From positions 248,001 to 312,000 of the forward strand of contig NZ_BMES01000001.1 in assembly GCF_014636935.1 (NCBI RefSeq): DNA of 64,000 nt. The letters are read 5' to 3'. Position numbers and translations under genes: made by a program. Numbering within the stretch: position 1 is the stretch's first letter; each line of letters begins with the position of its first letter. The notes under the pieces were generated by a model. That model was given only the letters and a program-made list of their open reading frames with translations. It had not been told where the DNA came from and did no database searches. This DNA comes from Alsobacter metallidurans (GTDB lineage Bacteria; Pseudomonadota; Alphaproteobacteria; Rhizobiales; Beijerinckiaceae). Below, piece after piece: positions 1 to 7,756 of the stretch.

Positions 1-315
1 GCCCCGCTGCCCGCGCTGCAGGAATACGGCAAGCGCTTCCAGGCGAAGTACAACTACGTGCCGGATCACAACGGCATCAAGGGCTACCTTGGCGTCTACA
101 TGATCAAGGCCGCCACCGAGAAGATGGGCAAGATCGATCCCAAGGGCCTGCCCGAGGCGCTCAAGGGCCTCACCATCTCGGCCGCCGCCGAGCCCGGCAT
201 CCTGATGGATCTCACGATCGACAAGAACGGCGACCTCGACCGCGAGAGCTTCATGGGCGAGGTGGTCAACGGCAAGCAGGTCATCAAGACCGTGCTGCCG
301 AAGATGAACAAGTAA
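1..315 (+). CDS. Branched-chain amino-acid ABC transporter substrate-binding protein, C-terminal fragment
   Basis: Only the last 104 codons are inside the window; the reading frame is open from base 1 to the TAA at 313-315, so the gene starts upstream. The fragment (for example YNYVPDHNGIKGY and the closing VVNGKQVIKTVLPKMNK) has the character of the C-terminal lobe of periplasmic leucine/amide-binding proteins (LivK/AmiC class). The assignment rests mainly on the livHMGF genes that follow on the same strand, where a LivK-type gene is expected. The product would bind the substrate in the periplasm and deliver it to LivHM. A 9-bp hairpin lies 15 bases after the stop. Confidence 0.8.
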   Translation, partial: APLPALQEYGKRFQAKYNYVPDHNGIKGYLGVYMIKAATEKMGKIDPKGLPEALKGLTISAAAEPGILMDLTIDKNGDLDRESFMGEVVNGKQVIKTVLPKMNK

Positions 316-329
316 GCGGACGACCAGGT

Positions 330-356
330 GCGGTCCCGGGCTTCTGTCGGGACCGC
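330..356 (+). other. Hairpin just downstream of the livK-type gene
   Basis: GCGGTCCCG (330-338) and CGGGACCGC (348-356) are perfect complements around a 9-base loop. There is no T-run after it, so it is not a classical terminator. It may protect the 3' end of the binding-protein message (inference). Confidence 0.6.
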
Positions 357-362
357 CCCCAA

Positions 363-416
363 CCCCCTCATCCTGAGGAGCAGGCCCGCTTGGGCCTGCG
401 TCTCGAAGGACGAGGG
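363..416 (+). repeat. REP-like palindromic repeat, family A (copy 1)
   Basis: The element runs from CCCTCATCCTGAGGAG to TCTCGAAGGACGAGGG, with a central stem GCAGGCCC/GGGCCTGC. The same outer sequences recur at 28574, 28664, 33465, 33549, 40971 and 41058. This is the only unpaired copy in the window. Confidence 0.85.
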
Positions 417-437
417 ACTCCAGCGCGCACGGGGGCG

Positions 438-539
438 CCGTCATCCCCGGCGCGCCGCAGGCGCGGGAAGGGGATCCAGGGCCGCCGCGCTCACTCCTGG
501 CTCCCCTTCCCGGCGCTCCGCGCCGCCGGGGATGACGGA
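438..539. repeat. Inverted intergenic repeat, family E (copy 1)
   Basis: It begins CCGTCATCCCCGG and ends CCGGGGATGACGG, with inner GGGATCC/GGCTCCCC-type segments. A relative with a different inner stem is at 25951-26102. The 316-690 interval holds this, a family A copy and a family B pair, and no gene. Confidence 0.8.
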
Positions 540-572
540 AAGAGGATGACCGAAATCGGCGGGCCACCTTCC

Positions 573-654
573 CGTCATTGCGAGCGCAGCGAAGCAATCC
601 AGCCTAAAGCCCCGCGTTTAGACTGGATTGCTTCGCCTCTGGCTCGCAATGACG
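573..654. repeat. Inverted intergenic repeat, family B (copy 1)
   Basis: CGTCATTGCGAGC...GAAGCAATCCAG is followed about 18 bases later by its reverse complement, giving arms of about 30 bases. A decayed relative is at 16648-16760. It lies directly upstream of livH. Confidence 0.8.
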
Positions 655-690
655 GCGAGGCTCACAACCGCCGCCACACACGGACGCACC

Positions 691-1566
691 ATGGCGAACA
701 TGATCAACCTCCTGATGGCGGGCCTCGCGACCGGGGCGATCTACGCGCTGGTGGCGATCGGCTTCACGCTGCTGTGGCAGACGTCGCAGACCATCAACTT
801 CGCCCAGGGCGAGTTCGTGATGCTGCCCGCCTTTTTCGTGCTCGCGGCCCTGAACCTGAAGGCGCCGCTCTGGCTGGCGCTGCTGATCGGTCTTGGCGCC
901 TCGCTGCTGGTGCTCGGCGCCCTGTTCAAGCGGGCCGTGGTGGACCCCATGCTGCGCCACGGCGTGCTGCCGCTTGCAATCTGCACCATGGCGCTGTCCA
1001 TCTTCCTCAAGGAGGGCGTCAAGGAAAGCTACAGCGCCGAGGCCTCGCCCTTTCCGTCCTTCGTCCCCGGCGGCAACGTTTCGCTGCTGGGCGCGCAGAT
1101 ATCGATCCAGAGCGTCTCGATCTTCGTGTTCGCGCTTGTCGTCGTTTTCGCCCTGCAGGCCTTCCTGATGCGCACCTCCACGGGCCGGCAGATGCAGGCC
1201 ACGGCGCAGAACCCCTCGGTGGCGCGCCTGCTCGGCATCCCGGTGGAGCGGATGATCCTCTACACCTTCCTGATCAACGCCGGCCTTGTCGCCCTGGCGT
1301 CGTTTCTGGTCAGCCCCGTTTACCTCGCCAAGTTCTCGTCCGGCGAGACGCTGGGGCTGGCGGCTTTTATCGCCGCCATCGTGGGCGGCTTCAACCAGAT
1401 CCGCGGCGCCATCGCGGGCGGCCTGCTGCTCGGCGTGGTGGACAATTTCGCGGCCGCCTATGTCTCCACGCAGTATCGCGGCGCCGTGCCGCTGTTTCTG
1501 CTGATCGCCGTGATCCTGTTTCGGCCCCAGGGCCTGTTCGGCCGCGCCGAGGAGCGCACCGTCTGA
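691..1566 (+). CDS. livH: Branched-chain amino-acid ABC transporter permease LivH
   Basis: A 291-residue integral membrane protein, one of the two channel subunits of the Liv importer in the inner membrane. It has long hydrophobic segments from residue 5 onward, the family-typical early QTSQTINFAQGEF stretch, and closes with IAVILFRPQGLFGR, as is usual for LivH. I chose the ATG at 691 rather than the upstream GTG/TTG options because the protein then begins MANMINLLMAGL, the usual LivH N-terminus; the ribosome binding site is weak. The TGA overlaps the ATG of livM by one base, so the two are probably translationally coupled. A 375-base repeat-filled gap separates it from the binding-protein gene. 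Confidence 0.93.
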   Translation: MANMINLLMAGLATGAIYALVAIGFTLLWQTSQTINFAQGEFVMLPAFFVLAALNLKAPLWLALLIGLGASLLVLGALFKRAVVDPMLRHGVLPLAICTMALSIFLKEGVKESYSAEASPFPSFVPGGNVSLLGAQISIQSVSIFVFALVVVFALQAFLMRTSTGRQMQATAQNPSVARLLGIPVERMILYTFLINAGLVALASFLVSPVYLAKFSSGETLGLAAFIAAIVGGFNQIRGAIAGGLLLGVVDNFAAAYVSTQYRGAVPLFLLIAVILFRPQGLFGRAEERTV

Positions 1567-2567
1567 TGGGCGCGAACGCCGCCACCTTGCGCGCCGCCGC
1601 CTTTGCGGCCGGGTTGCTCTTCCTGCTGCTCGTCCCGCTCGGGCTCAGCCGCTATGGCGTCTACATCATGAGCCTCTGGGCCGTGATGACCATCGCCGCC
1701 ATGGGGCTGAACCTGACGCTGGGCTACGCCGGCCAGGTCTCGCTCGCGCAGGGCGCCTTCGTGGGGATCGGCTCTTACGCGGTCGCGATCCTCTCCACCA
1801 ACGGCATGCCGTTCATCGTGCCGCTGCTGGTCGCCGTGGGCTTGAGCTTCGCGATCGGCTGGTTGCTGGGCTACCCGGCGCTGCGCGTGCAGCACCACTA
1901 TCTGGCCTTTGTAACGCTGGCCTTCTCGACGCTGGTCTACCTCGTGTTCCGCAACGAGGAATGGCTCACCAAGGGCATCTATGGGATCATGGGCTTCAAG
2001 CGCCCCACCATCTTCGGGATCTCCACCGCGACGCCGCTGGCCTTCTACTATTTCTGCCTCGCCATGTTGGCGATCGCGACCGCGTTCCTTGCCTGGATCG
2101 TCCGCTCGCCCTGGGGCCGCGCCTTCGTGGCGTTGCGCGAGAACCCCGTACGGGCCTTGTCGCTGGGCGTCGACACCCGCCGCTACACCCTGATGGCTTT
2201 CGCGATCGGCTCTGCGATGGGGGGCTTCGCGGGCGCGGTCTACGCCCCGCTGGTGGAGTTCGTGGACCCGACGCCGTTCACGCTGGCGCTGTCGCTGAAC
2301 ATCCTCATGATGGTGATCGTCGGCGGCTCCGGCTTCTTTTTCGGCCCCTTCCTGGGCGCCGCGATCGCGGTGCTGCTGCCCGAATGGCTGCGCTTCGCCC
2401 ATGGCTGGTACCTTGTGATCTACGCCGCTTTCGTGATGGGGCTGCTGATCTACTCGCCCACCGGCCTGCTCGGCGTCGCCGACCGCTGGACCGCCAACCG
2501 CAAGACCCGCCGCGCCAGCGCCGAGCGCGCCGCCGCGAGCGCTTCGCTCAGCCCGGAGAAGCCGTGA
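1566..2567 (+). CDS. livM: Branched-chain amino-acid ABC transporter permease LivM
   Basis: A 333-residue second permease subunit. The recognisable core is NLTLGYAGQVSLAQGAF at about residues 50-67, followed by alternating hydrophobic helices and the cytoplasmic loop WGRAFVALRENPVRALSLGVD that contacts the ATPases in this family. The ATG shares a base with the livH stop (TGATG), and its own TGA shares a base with the livG start. Both junctions imply a single polycistronic message. The C-terminus carries a short basic and Ala-rich tail after ADRWTANRK. Confidence 0.93.
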   Translation: MGANAATLRAAAFAAGLLFLLLVPLGLSRYGVYIMSLWAVMTIAAMGLNLTLGYAGQVSLAQGAFVGIGSYAVAILSTNGMPFIVPLLVAVGLSFAIGWLLGYPALRVQHHYLAFVTLAFSTLVYLVFRNEEWLTKGIYGIMGFKRPTIFGISTATPLAFYYFCLAMLAIATAFLAWIVRSPWGRAFVALRENPVRALSLGVDTRRYTLMAFAIGSAMGGFAGAVYAPLVEFVDPTPFTLALSLNILMMVIVGGSGFFFGPFLGAAIAVLLPEWLRFAHGWYLVIYAAFVMGLLIYSPTGLLGVADRWTANRKTRRASAERAAASASLSPEKP

Positions 2568-3313
2568 TGGCCGGTCCCATCCTGGAGGTGCGCGACGTCC
2601 GCAAGCGCTTCGGCGGCATCACGGCCGTGGACGGCGTCTCATTCGAGGTGCGCGAGGGCGAGATCCTCGGCATCATCGGCCCCAACGGCTGCGGCAAGTC
2701 CACGCTGTTCAACTGCATCCTCGGCCAGCTCCGGCCCACCGAGGGCCGGGTGGTGCTGGACGGCCAGGACGTGACGGGCCTTCGCCCGTCCGAGATCAAC
2801 CGGCGCGGCGTGAGCCGCACCTTTCAGCTGCTGCAGGTGTTTCCGCAGCTCTCCGTGCGCGAAAACCTCATTCTGGCCGGCCAGGAGCACAAGGGCTCCA
2901 TGGCTTCGCGCCTGTTCGGCAAGCGCGACGCCGGCCTCACGCCCGAGGCCGACCGCATGATCGCGTTCTTCCGCCTCGGTCACCTTGCGGACGAAAAGGC
3001 CGGCGGCCTCAGCTACGGCCAGCAGAAGCTGCTCGACGCCGCCATGGCGTTCATGGCGGGCCCCCGCATGGTGCTGCTCGACGAGCCGGCCGGCGGCGTG
3101 AACCTGACGATGCTGGGCCACCTCGAGGAGCGCCTGCGCGCGATCAACGCCGAGCAGGGCGCCACCTTCGTGGTGATCGAGCACAACATGGACTTCGTGA
3201 TGCGCCTGTGCACCCGCGTGGTGGTGCTGGCCGAAGGCCGCAAGATCGCCGAGGGCACGCCCGCTGAGGTGCGCGCCAACCAGACCGTCATCGACGCCTA
3301 TCTGGGCCACTGA
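2567..3313 (+). CDS. livG: Branched-chain amino-acid ABC transporter ATP-binding protein LivG
   Basis: A 248-residue ABC ATPase that powers import through LivHM. Walker A is GPNGCGKST (residues 38-46), the signature is the family-specific LSYGQQKLL, and Walker B is MVLLDEPAGGVN, followed by a switch histidine in VIEHNMDFVM. The degenerate signature with YGQQ in place of SGGQ is normal for LivG. The start overlaps the livM stop. The TGA is followed within 10 bases by livF. Confidence 0.94.
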   Translation: MAGPILEVRDVRKRFGGITAVDGVSFEVREGEILGIIGPNGCGKSTLFNCILGQLRPTEGRVVLDGQDVTGLRPSEINRRGVSRTFQLLQVFPQLSVRENLILAGQEHKGSMASRLFGKRDAGLTPEADRMIAFFRLGHLADEKAGGLSYGQQKLLDAAMAFMAGPRMVLLDEPAGGVNLTMLGHLEERLRAINAEQGATFVVIEHNMDFVMRLCTRVVVLAEGRKIAEGTPAEVRANQTVIDAYLGH

Positions 3314-3323
3314 GGAGCCAGCC

Positions 3324-4073
3324 ATGTCCGGTTCGAAAGCGGCTGAGCCCGTGTTGCGCGTGAAGGACATCGTCGCCGGCTACGGCGAGATGACGATCCT
3401 GAACGGCACAACCTTCGATGTCCGCCCCGGCACGATCACCACCGTGATCGGCCCCAACGGCGCGGGCAAGTCCACTGTCTTCAAGACCATCTTCGGCATG
3501 CTGAAGGCCCGCAGCGGCTCGGTGACGTTCAAGGGCCAGGACATCACCAACGCGCCGCCGCGCCGCCTGCTGACGCTGGGCCTCTGCTACGTTCCGCAGG
3601 GCCGCAACATCTTTCCGGAGCTCAGCGTCCGCCACAATCTGGAGCTCGGCGGCGTCTCGGCCGGCGCAGGCGTCGACGTCCCGGCCCGCGTCGAGGCGCT
3701 GATGGAGCGCTTCCCGATGCTGCGCAAAAAGTCCGGCCAGCAAGCCTCCACGCTGTCGGGCGGCGAGCAGAAGCTGCTCGAGATCGCCCGCTCGCTGCTG
3801 CTCGACCCGCAACTCATGCTCGTGGACGAGCCCTCCATCGGCCTTTCGCCGCTGATGGTTCAGGAGGTCTTCGGCATCCTCAAGGATCTGCGCCAGAAGG
3901 GGGTCTCCGTGCTGATGATCGAGCAGAACGCCCGCTCGGCTCTCGAGATCTCGGACGACGGCCTCGTGCTGGAGCTCGGCCGCACCCGCATTCAGGACGA
4001 CGCCGCCAGACTCCTGGCCGATCCGCGTGTGGGCCAGCTTTTTCTCGGCGGCGTGGTGGGCGACGCCGCCTAA
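3324..4073 (+). CDS. livF: Branched-chain amino-acid ABC transporter ATP-binding protein LivF
   Basis: A 249-residue second ATPase subunit; LivG and LivF work as a heterodimer. Walker A GPNGAGKST is at about residues 43-51, the signature is LSGGEQKLLEIAR and Walker B is LMLVDEPSIGLSP, all typical of LivF. A GAGGAG ribosome binding site overlaps the livG stop, seven bases before the ATG. This is the last gene of the liv operon. The 109 bases after it hold no clear T-run terminator. Confidence 0.94.
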   Translation: MSGSKAAEPVLRVKDIVAGYGEMTILNGTTFDVRPGTITTVIGPNGAGKSTVFKTIFGMLKARSGSVTFKGQDITNAPPRRLLTLGLCYVPQGRNIFPELSVRHNLELGGVSAGAGVDVPARVEALMERFPMLRKKSGQQASTLSGGEQKLLEIARSLLLDPQLMLVDEPSIGLSPLMVQEVFGILKDLRQKGVSVLMIEQNARSALEISDDGLVLELGRTRIQDDAARLLADPRVGQLFLGGVVGDAA

Positions 4074-4141
4074 TGCGTCGTCACTCTGGCGCGTGAAGCT
4101 TGCACGTAATCACATTGCAAATCCGGCTTTAGGTTGTGATG

Positions 4142-4177
4142 ATCCTCCCTGGCGCTCGCGCCGTTTCGAGGGAGGAT
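4142..4177 (+). promoter_or_regulatory. Hairpin that encloses the ribosome binding site of the PsiF-like gene
   Basis: ATCCTCCCT (4142-4150) is the exact reverse complement of AGGGAGGAT (4169-4177), which contains the Shine-Dalgarno sequence of the next gene. Inside the loop GGCG (4151-4154) can also pair with CGCC (4159-4162). The RNA could therefore hide the ribosome binding site. The structure is visible in the sequence; a role in thermosensing or translational control is inference. Confidence 0.6.
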
Positions 4178-4182
4178 ACCCA

Positions 4183-4452
4183 ATGAGAATCGTACTCGCG
4201 CTTGCCGTTCTGGCGATCGGCGCCGGCGGCGCGCTGGCTCAGACGGCGGCTGCGCCCGCCATGCCGGCTTCGTCCTGCAAGGCCCAGGCGACCGAGAAGA
4301 AGCTCGCCGGCGCGGCGATGAACAGCTTCATGAAAAAGTGCCAGACGGACGCCGCCAAGGCCTGCGACATGTCGGCGAGCGAGAAGAAGCTCGCCGGCGC
4401 GGCCAAGAACAGCTTCACCAAGAAGTGCGTCACCGACTCGGTCGGCACCTAG
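4183..4452 (+). CDS. Small secreted PsiF-repeat protein
   Basis: An 89-residue protein with a clear signal peptide (MRIVLALAVLAIGAGGALAQ, cleavage probably after ALA). The mature part has two copies of a short module, EKKLAGAAMNSFMKKC and EKKLAGAAKNSFTKKC, each with flanking cysteines. This is the PsiF repeat, named from a phosphate-starvation-inducible E. coli protein; its biochemical role is unknown. I chose the ATG at 4183 because it follows a strong GGGAGG site and gives the signal peptide. That site is locked in the hairpin at 4142-4177. The gene stands alone between liv and a repeat. Confidence 0.8.
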   Translation: MRIVLALAVLAIGAGGALAQTAAAPAMPASSCKAQATEKKLAGAAMNSFMKKCQTDAAKACDMSASEKKLAGAAKNSFTKKCVTDSVGT

Positions 4453-4515
4453 CTTCGACGCGCTGCCGCAGCCTACTGACATGGTTGGCGGCGGTTGCAG
4501 AGGGCAGACCTTTTC

Positions 4516-4595
4516 TCCGTCATGGCCGGGCTTGACCCGGCCATCCACGCCGACGCCCAGCGCGTGGATCCCCGGGTCGAGCCCGGGGATGACGG
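4516..4595. repeat. Double-hairpin intergenic repeat, family C (copy 1)
   Basis: TCCGTCATGGCCGGGCTTGA... to ...GGGGATGACGG, with two inner stems (GGCCGGG/CCCGGCC and CCCCGGG/CCCGGGG). Relatives lie at 16798-16875 and 35962-36041, where the stems swap between GGCC and CCCC forms. It sits between two converging genes. Confidence 0.85.
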
Positions 4596-4643
4596 GGGAG
4601 AGCTGGTGGCAGCGCGGGCACCGGCGCGCCGCCCGCCCACCCG

Positions 4644-5615
4644 TCAGTGCAGGCGCGCCGACTTCAGATACCGCTGCCTGTCCGCCGATTTCAGCGTCAC
4701 GTCGAACACGTCGCCCTCGCGGTCCAGCGTCAGCGGCACGTCGACGCCGGCCGGGCCCAGCGCCCAGACCTGCCGGAAAAAGGTCGCGAGGTCCTTCACG
4801 GGCTTGCCCGCCACCGCCAGCACGGCGTCGCCCTCGTTGAGGCCGGCGCGCCGGGCCGGGCCGTCGCCCGCGACTCCCAGCAGCACGATGCGCTCGTCCG
4901 TTTCGGCCGCGTAGAGGCCCAGCCAGGGCCGCGGCGGCGCAGAAGGGCGGCCGAGCTGCAGCATGTCGTCCAGGATGGGCGGCAGGAGCTCGATCGGCAC
5001 CACCATGTTGAGCGGCGCCACGCGCCCGCGCCCGATCGGGTGCTGCACCTGCAGCGATCCGACGCCCAGCAGCGCGCCGTCCTCGCCGATCATCGCCGCG
5101 CCGCCCCAATGCGGATGCGCCGGCGCGGTGAACACCGCCTTGTCGAGCACGTACTCCCAGTAGCCGGCGAATTCCTGCAGGCCCACCACATGGGCCGACA
5201 CCGCCTTGGTGCGCCCGCCCGCGCCCGCCACCACCACGCGGTCGCCGGTGGCGAGCTTGCGTGAATCCCCCAGCGGCATCGCGGGCGCGTTTAGCCGGCC
5301 CAGCGTCTGCACCAGCCCCAGCCCCGTGGTCTGGTCGTAGGCCACCACGTGCCCGGGCGCGACCTGGCCGGTGTTGGTGGTCAGCCACACCTCCTCGGCC
5401 TCCGTGATCAGGTAGCCGATGGTGAGCACCAGTCCGTCCTCGCGGATCACCACGCCGTTGCCGGCGCGCTCGGAGCCCAGCGTCTCGGCCGTGAAGGCGT
5501 CCTCGGGCACGCGCGACGTCACCGCCACCACGCTGGAAAGGGTGCGGTCGAGATCAAAGGCGAAATCCCCCGCCTGGGGCTGCTCGTCGGCGGGCACCTT
5601 CCAGTCGGTTGTCAT
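4644..5615 (-). CDS. HtrA-like (S1C) protein with PDZ domain, catalytic triad lost
   Basis: A 323-residue protein with an HtrA-type trypsin fold (about residues 25-200) and a C-terminal PDZ domain (about 225-300, with GVAGDGPARRAGLNEGDAVLAVAGKPV). Alignment by eye to DegP puts the catalytic histidine of NNHVV at Tyr68 (LTIGYLI), the aspartate of DxAL at Gly98 (TTGLGLV) and the serine of GNSGG at Trp170 (PHWGGAA). All three are replaced, so it is unlikely to cut peptides. No signal peptide is visible, so it may act in the cytoplasm as a binding or scaffold protein (inference). Its ATG overlaps the stop of the glycosylase gene (ATGA), which places it third in a coupled operon. Confidence 0.8.
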   Translation of the reverse strand: MTTDWKVPADEQPQAGDFAFDLDRTLSSVVAVTSRVPEDAFTAETLGSERAGNGVVIREDGLVLTIGYLITEAEEVWLTTNTGQVAPGHVVAYDQTTGLGLVQTLGRLNAPAMPLGDSRKLATGDRVVVAGAGGRTKAVSAHVVGLQEFAGYWEYVLDKAVFTAPAHPHWGGAAMIGEDGALLGVGSLQVQHPIGRGRVAPLNMVVPIELLPPILDDMLQLGRPSAPPRPWLGLYAAETDERIVLLGVAGDGPARRAGLNEGDAVLAVAGKPVKDLATFFRQVWALGPAGVDVPLTLDREGDVFDVTLKSADRQRYLKSARLH

Positions 5616-6286
5616 CGGGGGTCCTTTCGGTCGAGACGATTGCTACGGTTCAAGTCCGGGATTGGATCGAGGTTCCGCCCGCCCGGCAAGCCCCCGCGCT
5701 GCGTCCGTCCGTCGCTGCCGACGCAGGGCTCGCGCAGAGGCCGGCTGAGAAAGCGCGAGCCCGCCAGCGCGAAGCGCCACGGCGTCTCCACCCCCTTGGT
5801 GATGCCGATGCGCGGGCCCGCCAGCACGGCGGTCGGCCCGTCAGACGCCAGCAGCCGAAACGGGGGCGCGCTGAGCGGCAGCCCGTCATGCGCCCGGGTC
5901 ACGCCCAGCGCCTGGCAGAGCCGCCCCGGCCCGGCGCACAAGAGCCGCGCATCCGAAAGCCCGCGCCGCTCCCGCATGGCGTCCAGCCCGGCTGCCGGCT
6001 CGATCGCCCGCAACAGCACGGCCGCGCCGGTAGGGCCGGGCCCGCACACGACGTTGAAGCACCAGTGCATGCCATAGCTGCGATACACATAGGCGCGCCC
6101 CGGCGGGCCGAACATCGCGCCGTTGCGGGGCGTCTCCCCGCGAAAGCTGTGCGAGGCCGGGTCTTCCCGGTCGTAGGCCTCCGTCTCGACGATCACCCCG
6201 CCGACGCCGTCCACCAGCAGCGTCGCGCCGATCAGCGCGCGCGCCACCGTCTCGGCGTCGCGGGCGAAGAACGCCTCGTCGATCAT
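5612..6286 (-). CDS. DNA-3-methyladenine glycosylase, AAG/MPG family
   Basis: A 224-residue base-excision repair enzyme that removes alkylated purines. Family motifs are RALIGATLLV, the catalytic-region IVETEAYDREDPASHSF, YVYRSYGMHWCFNVV and the late GPGRLCQALGV, all as in human AAG and bacterial YxlJ. The family normally ends near the WRFALAGSRFLSR segment. Here about 40 extra polar, Arg/Asp-rich residues follow and end in the overlap with the downstream start, so the tail may be run-on without function. The ATG at 6286 lies inside the stop of the upstream gene (ATGA). Confidence 0.88.
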   Translation of the reverse strand: MIDEAFFARDAETVARALIGATLLVDGVGGVIVETEAYDREDPASHSFRGETPRNGAMFGPPGRAYVYRSYGMHWCFNVVCGPGPTGAAVLLRAIEPAAGLDAMRERRGLSDARLLCAGPGRLCQALGVTRAHDGLPLSAPPFRLLASDGPTAVLAGPRIGITKGVETPWRFALAGSRFLSRPLREPCVGSDGRTQRGGLPGGRNLDPIPDLNRSNRLDRKDPR

Positions 6287-7575
6287 GCGTCCGCCTCCGC
6301 GCCGGCGCCGATCGCCGCAATGGCTGCCTTCATGGCGGCCAGCGCGGCAGGCGGCGCGCTGAGGTCGCGCACGCCGAGCCGCAGCCAGGTGTCCGCCAGC
6401 GCCGGATCCGCCGCCAGCGCGCCGCACAGCGCCACGTCAACTCCAAGCGCGGCCCCATGCGCGACCACGCGCTCCACGGCGGCGCAAAGCGCGCGCGAGG
6501 GCGTCGCCGATCCTGTCTGCCGCGGCTCGCCGAGCGCCGCCGCCAGATCGCCGAGACCGACGGACAGGCGTTCCACGCTCAATCCGGCCACGTGCTCCAG
6601 CGCTCCCGCGGTTTCGATCATGGCGCCCAGCCGCGGCCTCCCGAACGGGCGCCCGGCCCGCCGCAGAGCCTCCGTCGCATCCGCGAGGGCGGACCGCATC
6701 GCCGCCACGTCGGCTGGGCTCTCCACCATGGGCAGCACGATCGTCAGGTCGCCGGCCGCCGCCGCCCGCAGCAGCGCCCGCAATTGCACGCCGAGAATGG
6801 CGGGGTTCGCCAGCCCGAAGGCGACGCCCCGCAGCGCGCCCGCATCCACGCCCGGAAGCGTCTTTCCCTCACCGGGGTCGAACAGCCGGATCGCGACCGG
6901 CCTGTCGCCCGCCCATTGCAGCAGGATCCGGTAGGTCGCGAACTGCCCTTCCTCGCCCGGCAGCGCGGCGCGGTCGGCGAACAGCATCTCGGTGCGCACG
7001 AGCCCGATCCCGTCCGCATGCGCCGGGTCGGTCGCGCGCAGCTGAGACAGCTGGTCGATCACGAGCCCCACCCGCACGCGGCGTCTGTCCGCCGTGATCG
7101 CCGGCAGCGGCAGCAGCGCGGCGTCCCGGGCCCGCTGCTCCCGCCAGAGGCGCGCGCGGTGCGTGAAAGCCGTGGTCGTCGCGGCGCTTGGCCCGCGCAC
7201 GAGCCTCCCGTCCACGGCGTCCAGCAAGGCTTCGCCCGCAAGGGCGCCGACATCGATCTCGGATTCGCCCGCGAGCCGAATCACGAGTGGCCAGCCTCGC
7301 TCCTGCGCCATCACGGCCACATGGCTGGTGGCCGAGCCGCGCACCAGCGCCAGGCCGGCCGGGTTCCTGTCCGACAAAGCTGCGCATTCGGCCGGCGTCA
7401 GGTCCACCCCGACGATCACCGCGCCGTGGGGCGCATCCAGCACGGCAGGCCGCACACGCGAAGGGTTGTCCTCCCCGTCGCCGATCTCGCCACCCACGCT
7501 AAACAGCGGCCCGCGCCCGAACCCTGGCGCCGCCACCTGCCCCCGCCACACCGTTTCGCCGCCGCCGTCGCTCAT
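6283..7575 (-). CDS. PEP-utilising enzyme, shortened relative of PTS enzyme I
   Basis: A 430-residue protein with the mobile phosphohistidine domain (RGSATSHVAVMAQERGWP, His85) followed by a PEP-binding barrel like that of PTS enzyme I: GIGLVRTEMLF, PGEEGQFATYR, IRLFDPGEGKTLP, a MIETAGAL segment and the late cysteine in ALCGALAADP. The HPr-binding helical domain that precedes the phosphohistidine loop in enzyme I is absent, because His85 is far nearer the N-terminus than in the family (His189 in E. coli). It may pass phosphate to something other than HPr. The ATG at 7575 is the first that leaves the barrel intact. Its stop overlaps the AAG start, so translation is coupled. Confidence 0.75.
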   Translation of the reverse strand: MSDGGGETVWRGQVAAPGFGRGPLFSVGGEIGDGEDNPSRVRPAVLDAPHGAVIVGVDLTPAECAALSDRNPAGLALVRGSATSHVAVMAQERGWPLVIRLAGESEIDVGALAGEALLDAVDGRLVRGPSAATTTAFTHRARLWREQRARDAALLPLPAITADRRRVRVGLVIDQLSQLRATDPAHADGIGLVRTEMLFADRAALPGEEGQFATYRILLQWAGDRPVAIRLFDPGEGKTLPGVDAGALRGVAFGLANPAILGVQLRALLRAAAAGDLTIVLPMVESPADVAAMRSALADATEALRRAGRPFGRPRLGAMIETAGALEHVAGLSVERLSVGLGDLAAALGEPRQTGSATPSRALCAAVERVVAHGAALGVDVALCGALAADPALADTWLRLGVRDLSAPPAALAAMKAAIAAIGAGAEADA

Positions 7576-7635
7576 TCCACAGAAATAGGAAGCCGAATGT
7601 CGTTTCGCGAGTAGCCAAGCCGAAGCCGCAACGAG

Positions 7636-7743
7636 CCCCCTCTCCCCGGCACGGGGAGAGGGCTGGGGTGAGGGTGGTCCCACCGCTCCCCTCATCCGGC
7701 CTCGCTTCGCTTGGCCACCTTCTCCCCGTGCCGGGGAGAAGGA
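7636..7743. repeat. Inverted intergenic repeat, family D (copy 1)
   Basis: CCCCTCTCCCCGGCACGGGGAGAGG...GGTGAGGG is followed by CCCTCATCCGGCC...CTTCTCCCCGTGCCGGGGAGAAGG. The half-sites recur at 26924-27045 and 51217-51327. It fills the gap between the Mfd-like gene and the PEP-enzyme operon. Confidence 0.8.
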
Positions 7744-7756
7744 AAAAACGCGCGCC

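Noticed and set aside
4644-5615. Calling the HtrA-like gene a pseudogene
   Set aside because: The frame is intact, codon use matches the neighbours and the coupled start is kept; only catalytic residues are changed.
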